A stretch of 64,000 bases of DNA, from assembly GCF_014203665.1 (NCBI RefSeq), contig NZ_JACHJN010000012.1:124001-188000 (forward strand), written 5' to 3'. Position 1 is the stretch's first letter, and every line of letters starts with the position of its first letter. This document shows positions 16,705 to 24,903 of the stretch, one piece after another. The notes beneath the pieces are model-generated. The model had not been told where the DNA came from. It worked only from the letters and a program-made list of their open reading frames with translations, and did not search any database. The position numbers and the translations under genes were made by a program. Source of the stretch: Saccharothrix tamanrassetensis (GTDB taxonomy: Bacteria; Actinomycetota; Actinomycetes; Mycobacteriales; Pseudonocardiaceae).

Positions 16705-17334
16705 GTCAGGACGCCGCGAGTGTGCCGGTGGTGTTCTCCCGGCCCGTCGACGGGCCGCACCGGCGAACGGCTGTGGATCTGGTCGTCCGCGGCATGTCCC
16801 GGGCCTCGTGCGCGAACTCGCGGACCATCATCCAAAATCGTGACACTTGTCCCCCTGGATAACGCTGCCACGTCCCGTCGGCGCTTCGCCGCCCCCGAGT
16901 ACCACAGAACCGGTGGCGAGTTCCCACCCGCCACGGCATCGTCTGCAACAACGGTACCTGCCCTGTCCGGAGCGTCCTGTCCGGCATACGGGTCAATCTT
17001 CCGTCAGGCCCGGAGTGGAATCCGGAGGTGGTCCTCGGGTATATCCCTTTGCGCGTGACCGGAATCCGCACACCTGTGCCCGCACGTGGGGCTCCACCTC
17101 GACGAGCGAGTTCGGGCGGGTGATTTTTCCCGAATGTGCGAGCCTGTCCGAATGCGGTGGTGGAATGCGCCGGTGACGTCGGCGCACTCCTGTGCTCAGC
17201 ACGCGGAACGATTCCGTGGTTCCGCGTGGATTTGTCCTGTGCTCGTTTTCGGCGGGTGTTCGGCGATCGTATCCGTGGGCAATCGATGGTATTCCGGTCA
17301 ATGGCCGAATAATCGTCTGCCGGGTGTGGGGCTG
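16705..17334. other. Non-coding gap with locally lower GC
   Basis: About 630 bases lie between the SARP start and the 3' end of the helicase gene. The part at 17090-17330 is noticeably less GC-rich than the flanks. Several open frames exist on both strands but none has a plausible ribosome binding site with protein-like composition. The promoter of the SARP gene must lie at its left end. I recognise no RNA, repeat or mobile element. Confidence 0.4.
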
Positions 17335-19731
17335 TTATGCGCGTAGGCCCTGGGCTTTCAGCTCCTCGCGCAGGTCTGCTCGAAGGCGGGCTCGTAGGGT
17401 CGCCAACGGTGCTGTCGCGCCCGATCCGGTGAGGAAGTCCTCGACGCTCCAGACGATCAGGCCGCCCTGGCGGGACAGGTAGAGGCCCACGCTGTCGATC
17501 GCGTAGTGGTCGTCGTAGTCCAGCAACAGGTAGCCCGCGAGTTGGTGGAGTTCGTCACGACCCAACCGGTGCGGGTCCTTCGTGGACTTGCAGTCCAGGA
17601 GCAGGCCTCCCAGGATGTAGTCGGCGTCCGCCGGGACGTCGGCACTCCCCGCGAACACCGGACCGCAGACCTTGGCCGACGGTGGCAGGGCGCGGAACCG
17701 GGCCAGTGGGCGGTCGGCCAAGGCCAGTTGGGCGTGGACGTCCTCGACCACGTACGGCGGCACGGCGGCGACCAGGTCCGCGAGTGTGGTCGTGGCGTCG
17801 CGTTCGGCGAGCATGCTGAAGCGGCGGATCTGTCCCGTCCGGTAGATGTCCTCGAAGGACGCCGCCACATAGCACAACCTGGTCAGGGTGTTGTCGTCGC
17901 GGGCGGTCGGATCGGCCAGGTGGGCGTCGATCGCCGCCAGGAGCTGTCCCCCCACAGTGGACAGTCGCCTGCGGGCGTGGCCGTGCGGCGCGCCGGGCAG
18001 TTGGTAGGGGCTCGTCAGCGCGGCCACGCCGTGTGCGACCGCAGGGCCGAGATCGCCGCCGAAGGACAGCCGGAGGCGGTAGTCGACGGCGTGGCCGATG
18101 CCGGACCAGTCCGGGTACTGGACGTCGATCGGTTGCACCGGGTGCGGCAGGGTCGCCAGATACCTGTGGTAGTCGCGTTGTGGGCCCGCGGTGGAGGGCA
18201 GGTGGCGGGCCATGAAGCGGGAGACCGGCGAGTCGGGGTGGCGCAGTTGGCCGGTGAGGCTGAGCTCGGCCAGTCGCCTGGTGCGGGTCGTCGCGCCCTG
18301 CTCGTACTCGTGGATCCACGCGACGCCTTTGAGGTCCAGGCCGAGGCGGGCCCGGGTGACCGCGACGTAGATCAGGCGCGCCTCGGCGGGGTTGACGTCC
18401 CTCGGCAGCCCGTCGTCGTCGGCTGACGGGGCGGCGAACCCCGGCCCGATGCGCACGGTCGCCCACTCGCGCCCCTTCGCCTTGTGGGCGGTGGAGACCA
18501 CGACCTTCGCGTCCCCCTCGGCGGACAGCCTGCCCACTGCGCGCAGGACCTGCTCCGGGCCGTACTTGTCGACCAGCCTCACGATCGACTTGAGGTCCTG
18601 GCCCGCCTTGTCGTTCTCGACGTAGTCCTGGACCTCGCCCCACGAGCCGAACAGGAACAGCTCGGGGTGGCTGGTCCGCTTGCCCGCCTTCAACTCCTCG
18701 GCCGCCGCGGCGATGCGCTGGATGGCGTCGCCGCCGCCGGTCAGGGCGACCGGGACGCCTTCGTCGAGGAACGCCATGACCTCCTGCATGGCGTCGGCGT
18801 TCCCCCGGCACAGCACCACGTCCGGGTTGTGCACCTCGCCGATCCTGGACTCGCCGGGGCCGCGCCCGGTCAGCCTCAGGGTCGACTCGGCGTGCCGCAG
18901 CCAGCGGTTGGCCTCCTCCGCGACCCGCGGGCCGAACCGGAAGGACTCGGTGAGGTGCAGGGATTCCGCCGGGAAGCCGGTCATCACGTCACGGGCGCTG
19001 CGCCAGCCGTAGATCTGCTGGGCCGGGTCGCCCACGCACACCCGCTGGGCGCCCTGGTTCAGGAAGATCTCTTCGAGCACCGGGTTGGTGTCCTGGGCCT
19101 CGTCCAGCATGACGAAGTCCCCGGCGAGCTCCGGACCGGTGAGCGCCCACATCTTGAGGTAGTGGTCGTGCTCGAACCGGAGGGTGCCGCGATCGGAGCG
19201 GATGTCCTCCCACGCCCGCGTCGCGTAGGGGAGGAGGGTCCGGGCCAGGTACTCCTGGCCGACGTTGTCGAGACCGGTGACCGTTTCCAGGTGGCGGGCC
19301 ATCACCTGCTTGTCGGTCGAGTAGCAGAACCTGCGGATCATGCCCATCACCAGGCGGGCCTGGTGGTTGGTCTTGATGAAGTGCGTGCCGACGGCCAGGT
19401 CCCGGGTGATCCCCAGCCTGCGCGCGGTCTGCCAGGCCGGGAGTCGGGTCTGCGAGCGTAATCGCTCCTGGTAGCGGCTGCCGATGGCGCGGTAGGCCAG
19501 GGAGTGGGCGGTGCGGCACTGCACGTTGGCGCCGAACCGGGTGCGGGCCTCGTCGGCGATCGCCTTGTTGAAGGCGATGTACAGGCCTCGCCTGCGGGTG
19601 GTCGCGGCCATCTGCACGAGCGTGGCGGTCTTGCCCGTCCCGGCGCCCGCGACCAGCGCGAGGTCGCGCCCGGCGGTGAAGACGTCCCGGGCGGCGGTCT
19701 GCTCGGGGGTCGGCGTGATCGCCATTGTCAC
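17335..19731 (-). CDS. UvrD-like SF1 helicase fused to a RecB-like nuclease domain
   Basis: The 798-residue protein has the SF1A helicase order: Q motif near residue 8-12, Walker A GAGTGKT at 29-35, DEAQD at 210-214, GDPAQQIYGWR at 234-244, STAHKAKGREW at 413-423 and LIYVAVTRAR at 453-462. The C-terminal third carries a candidate PD-(D/E)XK nuclease: Asp704, the D-x-K pair Asp713/Lys715 in LLLDCKST, and Gln730-x3-Tyr734 in HQLAGYLLL. The last is the QxxxY motif of RecB/Cas4-type nucleases. The core is compact and lacks the large 1B/2B insertions of UvrD and PcrA. The gene stands alone. The product could unwind and cut DNA in repair or in defence against foreign DNA. The nuclease call rests on motif spacing and needs structural support. 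Confidence 0.85.
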   Translation of the reverse strand: MTMAITPTPEQTAARDVFTAGRDLALVAGAGTGKTATLVQMAATTRRRGLYIAFNKAIADEARTRFGANVQCRTAHSLAYRAIGSRYQERLRSQTRLPAWQTARRLGITRDLAVGTHFIKTNHQARLVMGMIRRFCYSTDKQVMARHLETVTGLDNVGQEYLARTLLPYATRAWEDIRSDRGTLRFEHDHYLKMWALTGPELAGDFVMLDEAQDTNPVLEEIFLNQGAQRVCVGDPAQQIYGWRSARDVMTGFPAESLHLTESFRFGPRVAEEANRWLRHAESTLRLTGRGPGESRIGEVHNPDVVLCRGNADAMQEVMAFLDEGVPVALTGGGDAIQRIAAAAEELKAGKRTSHPELFLFGSWGEVQDYVENDKAGQDLKSIVRLVDKYGPEQVLRAVGRLSAEGDAKVVVSTAHKAKGREWATVRIGPGFAAPSADDDGLPRDVNPAEARLIYVAVTRARLGLDLKGVAWIHEYEQGATTRTRRLAELSLTGQLRHPDSPVSRFMARHLPSTAGPQRDYHRYLATLPHPVQPIDVQYPDWSGIGHAVDYRLRLSFGGDLGPAVAHGVAALTSPYQLPGAPHGHARRRLSTVGGQLLAAIDAHLADPTARDDNTLTRLCYVAASFEDIYRTGQIRRFSMLAERDATTTLADLVAAVPPYVVEDVHAQLALADRPLARFRALPPSAKVCGPVFAGSADVPADADYILGGLLLDCKSTKDPHRLGRDELHQLAGYLLLDYDDHYAIDSVGLYLSRQGGLIVWSVEDFLTGSGATAPLATLRARLRADLREELKAQGLRA

Positions 19732-19836
19732 CCTTCCAGCCAGTATCGACTACCTAAAGTCATCTCGGCGAGGTGATCATAGGCGGCTGCCTGCCGCGCC
19801 TGGTCGTGAACGCGCGGCTTGGCCGGTCCGGAGGCG

Positions 19837-20260
19837 TTACCGCCGGGCTGTCGCCGCGATGAGGGTCGAGGAGATGTAGGCCTGCGCGGGATCGGTCGGC
19901 ACGAGGAGCGTTTCGATGCCGCTCAGGTGGTGGTTCATCCGAGCCATCGGCAACTCTTGCTCCAGGTCGACCGGGGTGCACGTCCCGCAGGATCACGTCG
20001 ACGCCCGTCTGGCGGCAGTAGTCGACCAGTAGCCGGCCGGGGCTGGAGTCCACCGTGACATTGGCCAGGTCGCTGGTCATGTCGGCCAGCAGGGCCAGTC
20101 GTTCGGCGAGGGGGAACCGGCCGGTCTTGGCCGGGTTGGTCAGGACGCACATGACCACTTCGTCGAACATGCCCGCGGCCCGGCGCGCCACGTCCAGGTG
20201 TCCCTGCGTGGCCGGGTCGAAGGAGCCGGGGAATACGGCGCGCACGGCCTGCCATGCCAA
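19837..20260 (-). pseudogene. Phosphopantetheine adenylyltransferase (CoaD) paralogue with a frameshift
   Basis: The reading frame from TTG 20260 (or GTG 20245) gives VFPGSFDPATQGH with the nucleotidyltransferase TxGH motif, then a normal CoaD sequence up to DYCRQTGVDVILRDVH. At a run of four C on the minus strand (about 19974-19977) the frame shifts. One base less would continue as VDLEQELPMARMNHHLSG and end ISSTLIAATARR at stop 19837-19839, which is the expected CoaD C-terminus including the ISST motif. As given, translation runs into unrelated sequence. CoaD is essential and actinomycetes normally have a canonical copy near rsmD, so this is probably a dispensable second copy, or a sequencing error in a homopolymer. 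Confidence 0.8.
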
Positions 20261-20439
20261 CGATCAACGGTGGCCGCGCGGGCGACCGGTGACAAGGGTC
20301 TCTGCCCGTCCGACCCCAGCGGCCCGGCCTCGACCACTGGTCACCCGCCAGAGTGGCTCTAGGCGTCGGTGAGGCGGTTCTCCCGCCGCCGGGCGAGAAT
20401 CCGATGGTGTCCGAACCGCACAACCCAGGAGGGGACACC

Positions 20440-20658
20440 GTGAAGCGAGTGGCAGCAGTCTTGGTCGGCATCGTGTTGGGCATGGTGGTGTCGGCCGCAT
20501 CGGCGGGCGCGGAACCCGCGGCCGGCGAGCGGCAGGATCCGGTGCTCCATGGTCCGCTCATGATGCTCTGCAATGCCGGGAACGACCTGATGGAAAGCAC
20601 CGGCATCGCGGTTCCGGTCGTGTCCCAGGTCGTGAATGGCTGCGCCACGACTCCCTGA
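20440..20658 (+). CDS. Small secreted protein, 72 residues
   Basis: GTG 20440 follows a good ribosome binding site (AGGAGGGG). The product starts with a Sec signal peptide (VKRVAAVLVGIVLGMVVSAASAGA), cleavable near residue 24, leaving a mature peptide of about 48 residues with two cysteines (in MLCNAG and NGCATT) that could form one disulfide. I recognise no family; the size, single cysteine pair and hydrophobic mature part recall small cell-surface proteins of actinomycetes, but no chaplin motif is present. It stands alone between the CoaD remnant and the convergent phenylalanine hydroxylase. Confidence 0.65.
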   Translation: MKRVAAVLVGIVLGMVVSAASAGAEPAAGERQDPVLHGPLMMLCNAGNDLMESTGIAVPVVSQVVNGCATTP

Positions 20659-20777
20659 CGCCGCTCGACCCGGCACGATCACCAACTCCGGGCACGCGGG
20701 CCGTGGACGTCCTTCGCCGCGGCCGGAGCCGGTCGTGCCTCTCCCGTAGCGTCCCGACCGCGCGCCCGGTGCTCAGG

Positions 20778-21671
20778 TCATCGCGCCGCGGTCGGTGAAC
20801 GCAGGTAGGCCGAGCCGGTGTCCTCGTCGAAGTCGTCCAGGAAGTCGTGCAGCGCCTCGGCGACGTGGTCGAGCGAGCGCGTGGCGTAGAGGACAGGTTG
20901 GTAGCCGGCGGCCTGGTAGCAGGTGTTGACGATGGCGGTGACGTCCCACGGGCGGATCTCGGCGCGGTGCAGACGACGCAGTTCGCCGTAGGACGACAGC
21001 AGCGCCGCTCCGTAAGCCTTCACCTCTCCTCCCTCCAGCGCGACGCCGTACTCGAGGCTGAACCAGTACACGCGGCTGATGAGGTCGAGTGCGTCTTCGC
21101 CGTCCACGCGGCTCGCCGCCGCTCCGACCGCCCGGTACAGGTCGGCGAACCACGGTGAGCACAGGTGCGTCCCGTGGCCGAGCACGTCGTGCAGCACGTC
21201 GGGTTCGGGGGTGTAGAGCGGCATCGCGGGGTGACGGACGTACTGCACGGCGTGGAAGTAGTCGCGCGCCATGGCACCCAGGAACCTCTTGTCGGGCACC
21301 AGCCCGCCGGCCAGGGTGAAGCGGAAGCCGGTGAGCTCGCGCAGGCGGTCGCCGACCTCGGCGTGCTGGGGCACGTGGTCGTCGGGTACGGGCGCGCTGT
21401 CACGCAGATCCAGGACCGTTCGGCGCAACCGACCCGGCTGGGCCGCGCGGAGCGCCGAGTGGACCCGGCGCCACGTCTCGTGCTCCTGCTCGGTGTAGAC
21501 GACCGGCGGTGACGGCTCGCCCACCTCGTGCCCCTCGGCCGCCGCCACGATGGCGTCACGGCGTCGGACGTACTCGGTGTCGCTCAGCCCGGGGTGCGCC
21601 TCGGCCGGTCCCAGCCGCCCGTCCGGGGCGACCGGGGTCCGCATGGGCAGCGCCTGGATGTCGGTGGTCAT
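20778..21671 (-). CDS. Phenylalanine 4-monooxygenase (biopterin-dependent aromatic amino acid hydroxylase)
   Basis: The 297-residue protein is a bacterial-size pterin-dependent hydroxylase converting phenylalanine to tyrosine. The iron site is visible: His161 and His166 in PDVLHDVLGHGTHL and Glu207 in YWFSLEYGV. The ATG at 21671 gives the usual bacterial N-terminus without a regulatory ACT domain; the longer upstream frame has no similarity to the family. The gene has no pterin-recycling dehydratase next to it. It may serve phenylalanine catabolism, or tyrosine supply to pigments or secondary metabolites; context does not decide. Confidence 0.92.
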   Translation of the reverse strand: MTTDIQALPMRTPVAPDGRLGPAEAHPGLSDTEYVRRRDAIVAAAEGHEVGEPSPPVVYTEQEHETWRRVHSALRAAQPGRLRRTVLDLRDSAPVPDDHVPQHAEVGDRLRELTGFRFTLAGGLVPDKRFLGAMARDYFHAVQYVRHPAMPLYTPEPDVLHDVLGHGTHLCSPWFADLYRAVGAAASRVDGEDALDLISRVYWFSLEYGVALEGGEVKAYGAALLSSYGELRRLHRAEIRPWDVTAIVNTCYQAAGYQPVLYATRSLDHVAEALHDFLDDFDEDTGSAYLRSPTAAR

Positions 21672-21793
21672 ACGCGTCGGCTTCCCGCTCGGGAAGGACG
21701 CACTCCCGGCGCGGGTCAGGTGAACACGTGTGGGTGACTCGCTTCCCACTGCGCCCGACGATGTGCTGCCACGGCTGGGGTCGACGCAGCACT

Positions 21794-21837
21794 GGAGTCC
21801 ACTGTGGTCGAACCCGTGTTCGACCACAGTGGACTCC
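21794..21837. promoter_or_regulatory. Perfect 20-bp inverted repeat with 4-base loop
   Basis: Bases 21794-21813 are exactly complementary to 21818-21837, with loop CCGT. It sits 123 bases upstream of the phenylalanine hydroxylase start and about 265 bases upstream of the divergent plus-strand gene at 22102. No T-run flanks it. It could be an operator, an mRNA structure in the hydroxylase leader, or a terminator. Confidence 0.7.
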
Positions 21838-22101
21838 GGTGTTGGTCCCGGATGCGTCTGTACGGGCTCGAAGTGGCGTGGCTGACCGCCTCGATGCGAT
21901 TCATGTAGGCCGAATGGGCGTTCCTGCTGCTGCAAATGGTGCGTGGTACCGGGGAGCGATTGCCGTAGTGCCGTCGCGGCCTCGACACTCCACAGGCCGT
22001 CGCTCGCGCCGCCGATCAAGTTCTCAAGCCCCACGCAGATTCTTGTGAAACCGGGCGCGTCGCATCGGCCGTTGTGTTCCGACAGAGGGGAAACCACCAC
22101 G

Positions 22102-22968
22102 ATGTGCTGCAACTCGTCCGACGACCGCGCGACCCGCCGACCGCCTTGCCAACGCAGTGAAACGACCACGCCGTCAGACGCGGACTGCATCGCCGCGGGT
22201 TTCGGCCCTGACGGCGCGCCGATCGTCGGCAGCCTTCCCGACCGGCGTCAGGTGGCCAGAGTCGAGTTGTCCAACGGCAACGTCATCGACTTCGTCGCCA
22301 TCCAGAGCGACGACGCCGGACACCCCGAGATCAGTGTCCGCGAGATGACCGCCGGCCACGATGCGAGCCGGCTGACCGTGTCCCGCGACCCGGCCCTGTC
22401 GCCGCTGGACCTCTTCCGCAACCTCGCGCCGACCCTCGCGGTGCCCACCGCCATCGCGGCTTACGCGAGGGAGGGGCAGGAGGCGACCGACACCGTCGAA
22501 GCACACGACAACCCCATCGAAGCCGACCTCGACGAACTCGACCTGTCGCTGAGGCCGCGCGGCCACACCACCAGCTCGGGGTTCCCCTCGCCGCAATACT
22601 GCAAGCCCGGCGGTACCGAGGCGTTCTACGAGCAGATCTGCGCGTCCGCGGTCTACCCGGACAACACCTGGCGCTGGTGCGACGAGGAGCCGATCTACTC
22701 GACCAAGGTCAGGTACACCAACGGGCACAGGCGGCGCAAATCCACGGCCTTCACCGCTGCGTGCATCGGTCCGGGGCTCACCGAGCACTTCTACAGGTCC
22801 GCCGGCGGCGGTTGGAAGCCCTGCGACAGCCTTTGGGTGCCTGCCGGGTACACCGTCTACAGCACGTACCACGGCACCATCAAGAGGGACCGCAAGGTCC
22901 TGCACCGCCCGATCTCCGCCGGGGTCGACCACTACGTCCGCGCGGCCACCTTCATCTACAACCTTTGA
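22102..22968 (+). CDS. Hypothetical protein, 288 residues, Cys-rich C-terminal half
   Basis: ATG 22102 is preceded by AGAGGGGAAA. I do not recognise the family. The N-terminal half has VARVELSNGNVIDFVAI and an acidic stretch; residues about 165-288 contain six cysteines and many aromatics (QYCKPGG, WRWCDEEP, FTAACIGPG, WKPCDSLW), ending in YVRAATFIYNL. No signal peptide or membrane segment is evident, although a CC pair lies directly after the start (MCCNSS). The C-terminal part looks like a small disulfide- or metal-stabilised beta domain. It is divergent from the phenylalanine hydroxylase with about 430 bases between starts. Confidence 0.7.
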   Translation: MCCNSSDDRATRRPPCQRSETTTPSDADCIAAGFGPDGAPIVGSLPDRRQVARVELSNGNVIDFVAIQSDDAGHPEISVREMTAGHDASRLTVSRDPALSPLDLFRNLAPTLAVPTAIAAYAREGQEATDTVEAHDNPIEADLDELDLSLRPRGHTTSSGFPSPQYCKPGGTEAFYEQICASAVYPDNTWRWCDEEPIYSTKVRYTNGHRRRKSTAFTAACIGPGLTEHFYRSAGGGWKPCDSLWVPAGYTVYSTYHGTIKRDRKVLHRPISAGVDHYVRAATFIYNL

Positions 22969-23039
22969 GCGAAGCAGGTCGGCCGTCCAGGACGCGGCGG
23001 CGAGGCCGGACGCGCCGCGTGGGGCGACGACGGTGTGGT

Positions 23040-23290
23040 GGTGTGGACGGAGAACCAGGGCGTGTGGTCACCGGTAGCCCGACCGGACGGCACCTGCGTG
23101 CCTCGGCGAGGAGGACTTCCCGTTCCCTCCGACGCCACTGGTGCACGCGCCTCGGCGGACGTTCGACCCGTACCCGGTCCAGCACCTGCTCGGTGGTCAC
23201 GACGCGGTTGGCATCGACGAGCAGGGCCGCCAGTGCGCACCGCTGCCGGGGCATGCCCGATGTCCACCCGTCGGAAGTCGATCCACAGGC
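23040..23290 (-). pseudogene. Decayed SARP/AfsR DNA-binding domain
   Basis: One minus-strand frame contains RQRCALAALLVDANRVVTTE followed by QVLDRVRVERPPRR, which is the SARP winged-helix signature. The preceding residues (FRRVDIGH) lie in another frame, and after about 60 residues the similarity stops in unrelated sequence. No activation domain follows. This is a truncated, frameshifted regulator remnant of about 250 bases. The rest of the 22969-23712 gap holds no recognisable gene. An ACAACATTGT palindrome (23321-23330) lies just upstream of the remnant start. Confidence 0.55.
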
Positions 23291-23712
23291 CGGCTCGCCA
23301 CCGCTGACCAGGGGACTCGTACAACATTGTGTAAATCCCGACAACCGGAGGTCCATCGTGATCACAGCGGCGGGTTCCCCACGCCGGACAGGAGGCGCAT
23401 CGCACCGGCGGCCGAACAGGGGGTGTCGCCGGTGTGATGCCCCGTCCACGAGGTCGAACGCACCGCCGAGAGTGACGGGGAGTTGCGCCGGTCTCACATC
23501 GTCGATCCCGAACAAGCATGTGGATCTCGCGGGTGGCCACGTCTGACGGCTCGCCGATGGCAGGTTCGGCGAGGCTCTCCGGGTGTCGCAGCAGGGCTGG
23601 TTCGGGTCGGTCGGACAGTGGCCACTTCGGACTCGATGAGGCAGATTCTGCACGTGAGGTCGCCGAGTCGGAGGCCTCACGTCCAGACTGCCGCCCGACC
23701 GGAGGACCACCC

Positions 23713-24744
23713 GTGACCGAAACGCAGTACCACGACCTCGGTGATTTCACGTTGCAGCACGGCGCGACCTTGCGCGGCGCACGGCTCGCCTACGCGACCT
23801 ACGGGACGCTCAACCCCGAGAAGTCCAACGCCGTCGTGTACCCCACCTGGTACTCCGGCCGCCACTGGGACAACGAGTGGCTGATCGGCACCGGTCTGAC
23901 GCTCGACCCGGACAGGTACTTCGTCATCGTGCCCAACATGCTCGGCAACGGGCTGTCCAGCTCACCGAGCAACACCACCGGCGGCTACGCCGGGCCCCGC
24001 TTCCCCCACGTCACGTTCCACGACCAGGTCCGCGCGCAGCACGACCTGGTCACGCGCCACTTCGGCATCGAACGGCTGGCCCTGGTCACCGGCTGGTCGA
24101 TGGGCGCCGGGCAGACCTACCAGTGGGCGGTCAGCCACCCGGAGATGGTCGAGCGCATCGCCCCGTTCTGCGGCTCGTCCCGGACGAGTTACCACAACAA
24201 GGTGTTCCTGGAAGGCGTGAAGGCCGCGCTGACCGCGGACTCCGCCTTCGCGGGCGGCTGGTACGGCGACACCCCGCCCGTGGTCGGGCTCCGCGCCTGC
24301 GCCCGCGTCTACGCCGGGTGGGGCTTCTCGCAGGCGTTCTACTGGGAGAAGGAGTACGAGAAGCTCGGCTACACGGCGCTGGAGGACTTCCTGGTCGACT
24401 TCTGGGAAGGCTTCTTCCTCGACGACCGCGACCCCAACGACCTGCTCGCCATGCTCCGGACCTGGCAGACCGGCGACGTCGGCCTGACCCCCGGCTTCGA
24501 CGGCGACACCGAGGCGGCCCTGGCCTCGATCCGCGCCACGGCCATCGTGCTCCCCGCCGAGAAGGACCTGTACTTCCCGCCGGAGGACGAGGCGTGGGCC
24601 GTCAGCCACATGGGCAACGCCGAGCTGCGGGTCGTCCCGGGCATCTGGGGCCACTTCGCCGGGCACGGCAGCAACGAACCCGACACCCGGTTCATCGACG
24701 CCGCCCTGCGCGAGCTGCTCGACCGCCCCGGCGGCCTCGACTGA
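23713..24744 (+). CDS. MetX-family alpha/beta hydrolase (homoserine O-acetyltransferase-like)
   Basis: The 343-residue protein begins at GTG 23713 behind GGAGGACC. Typical MetX-family segments are ARLAYATYGTLN, VYPTWYSGRH, VPNMLGNGLSSSP and the nucleophile elbow GWSMGAGQ (Ser129). An acid in AEKDLYFPP near 283 and a histidine in IWGHFAGHG near 311 complete a triad. True MetX proteins have GGSMGGM at the elbow, so this may be a hydrolase or acyltransferase of other specificity. It has its own perfect terminator and no metabolic partner beside it; the next gene belongs to a separately regulated operon. Confidence 0.8.
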   Translation: MTETQYHDLGDFTLQHGATLRGARLAYATYGTLNPEKSNAVVYPTWYSGRHWDNEWLIGTGLTLDPDRYFVIVPNMLGNGLSSSPSNTTGGYAGPRFPHVTFHDQVRAQHDLVTRHFGIERLALVTGWSMGAGQTYQWAVSHPEMVERIAPFCGSSRTSYHNKVFLEGVKAALTADSAFAGGWYGDTPPVVGLRACARVYAGWGFSQAFYWEKEYEKLGYTALEDFLVDFWEGFFLDDRDPNDLLAMLRTWQTGDVGLTPGFDGDTEAALASIRATAIVLPAEKDLYFPPEDEAWAVSHMGNAELRVVPGIWGHFAGHGSNEPDTRFIDAALRELLDRPGGLD

Positions 24745-24783
24745 CCCACTCCGGTGGCACGCACGTGCCAGGGGCCGACACGC

Positions 24784-24821
24784 CATGCCGAGACCGGCAA
24801 CGTCTCGGCATGGCGTTTTTT
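24784..24821 (+). terminator. Rho-independent terminator of the MetX-like gene
   Basis: A perfect 11-bp stem (24784-24794 with 24802-24812, 7-base loop) is followed by GCG and six T residues at 24816-24821. It is the most canonical terminator in the window. Confidence 0.93.
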
Positions 24822-24846
24822 CCGATCTTGCGGACGACATCGGGCG

Positions 24847-24875
24847 TTGACAGTGTGGCTAAACGGATTTAGCCT
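24847..24875 (+). promoter_or_regulatory. Promoter with embedded operator for the ABC importer operon
   Basis: TTGACA (24847-24852) and TAGCCT (24870-24875) are 17 bases apart. The spacer and -10 hold an inverted repeat, GGCTAAA (24857-24863) and TTTAGCC (24868-24874). The complement of 24852-24865, CGTTTAGCCACACT, occurs again at 32502-32515 in front of the second operon. Placement between -35 and -10 suggests repression, probably by the XRE-cupin protein encoded at 31788. Confidence 0.7.
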
Positions 24876-24903
24876 TCCCGAAATCTGCAAGGGCGGAGGC
24901 GGC

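Noticed and set aside
13315..17058. Plus-strand open frame of 1247 codons
   Set aside because: It crosses the exporter out of frame and is antisense to the SARP gene; no domain can be seen.
16705..17334. Small genes in the gap, for example the plus frame 16847-17176
   Set aside because: No ribosome binding site, no codon-position GC bias typical of real genes here, and no recognisable sequence.
17335..20260. A multi-gene phage defence island around the helicase-nuclease
   Set aside because: Neighbours are a SARP regulator, a CoaD relic and a small secreted protein; no partner gene such as a methylase, TIR or reverse transcriptase is present.
19935..20648. Minus-strand frame of 237 codons overlapping the CoaD relic and secreted protein
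   Set aside because: It is out of frame with both supported genes and has no motif.
22969..23712. Intact coding sequences in this gap
   Set aside because: Only a broken SARP fragment is recognisable. The longer frames are Arg/Pro/Ser-rich and change frame across the one conserved segment.
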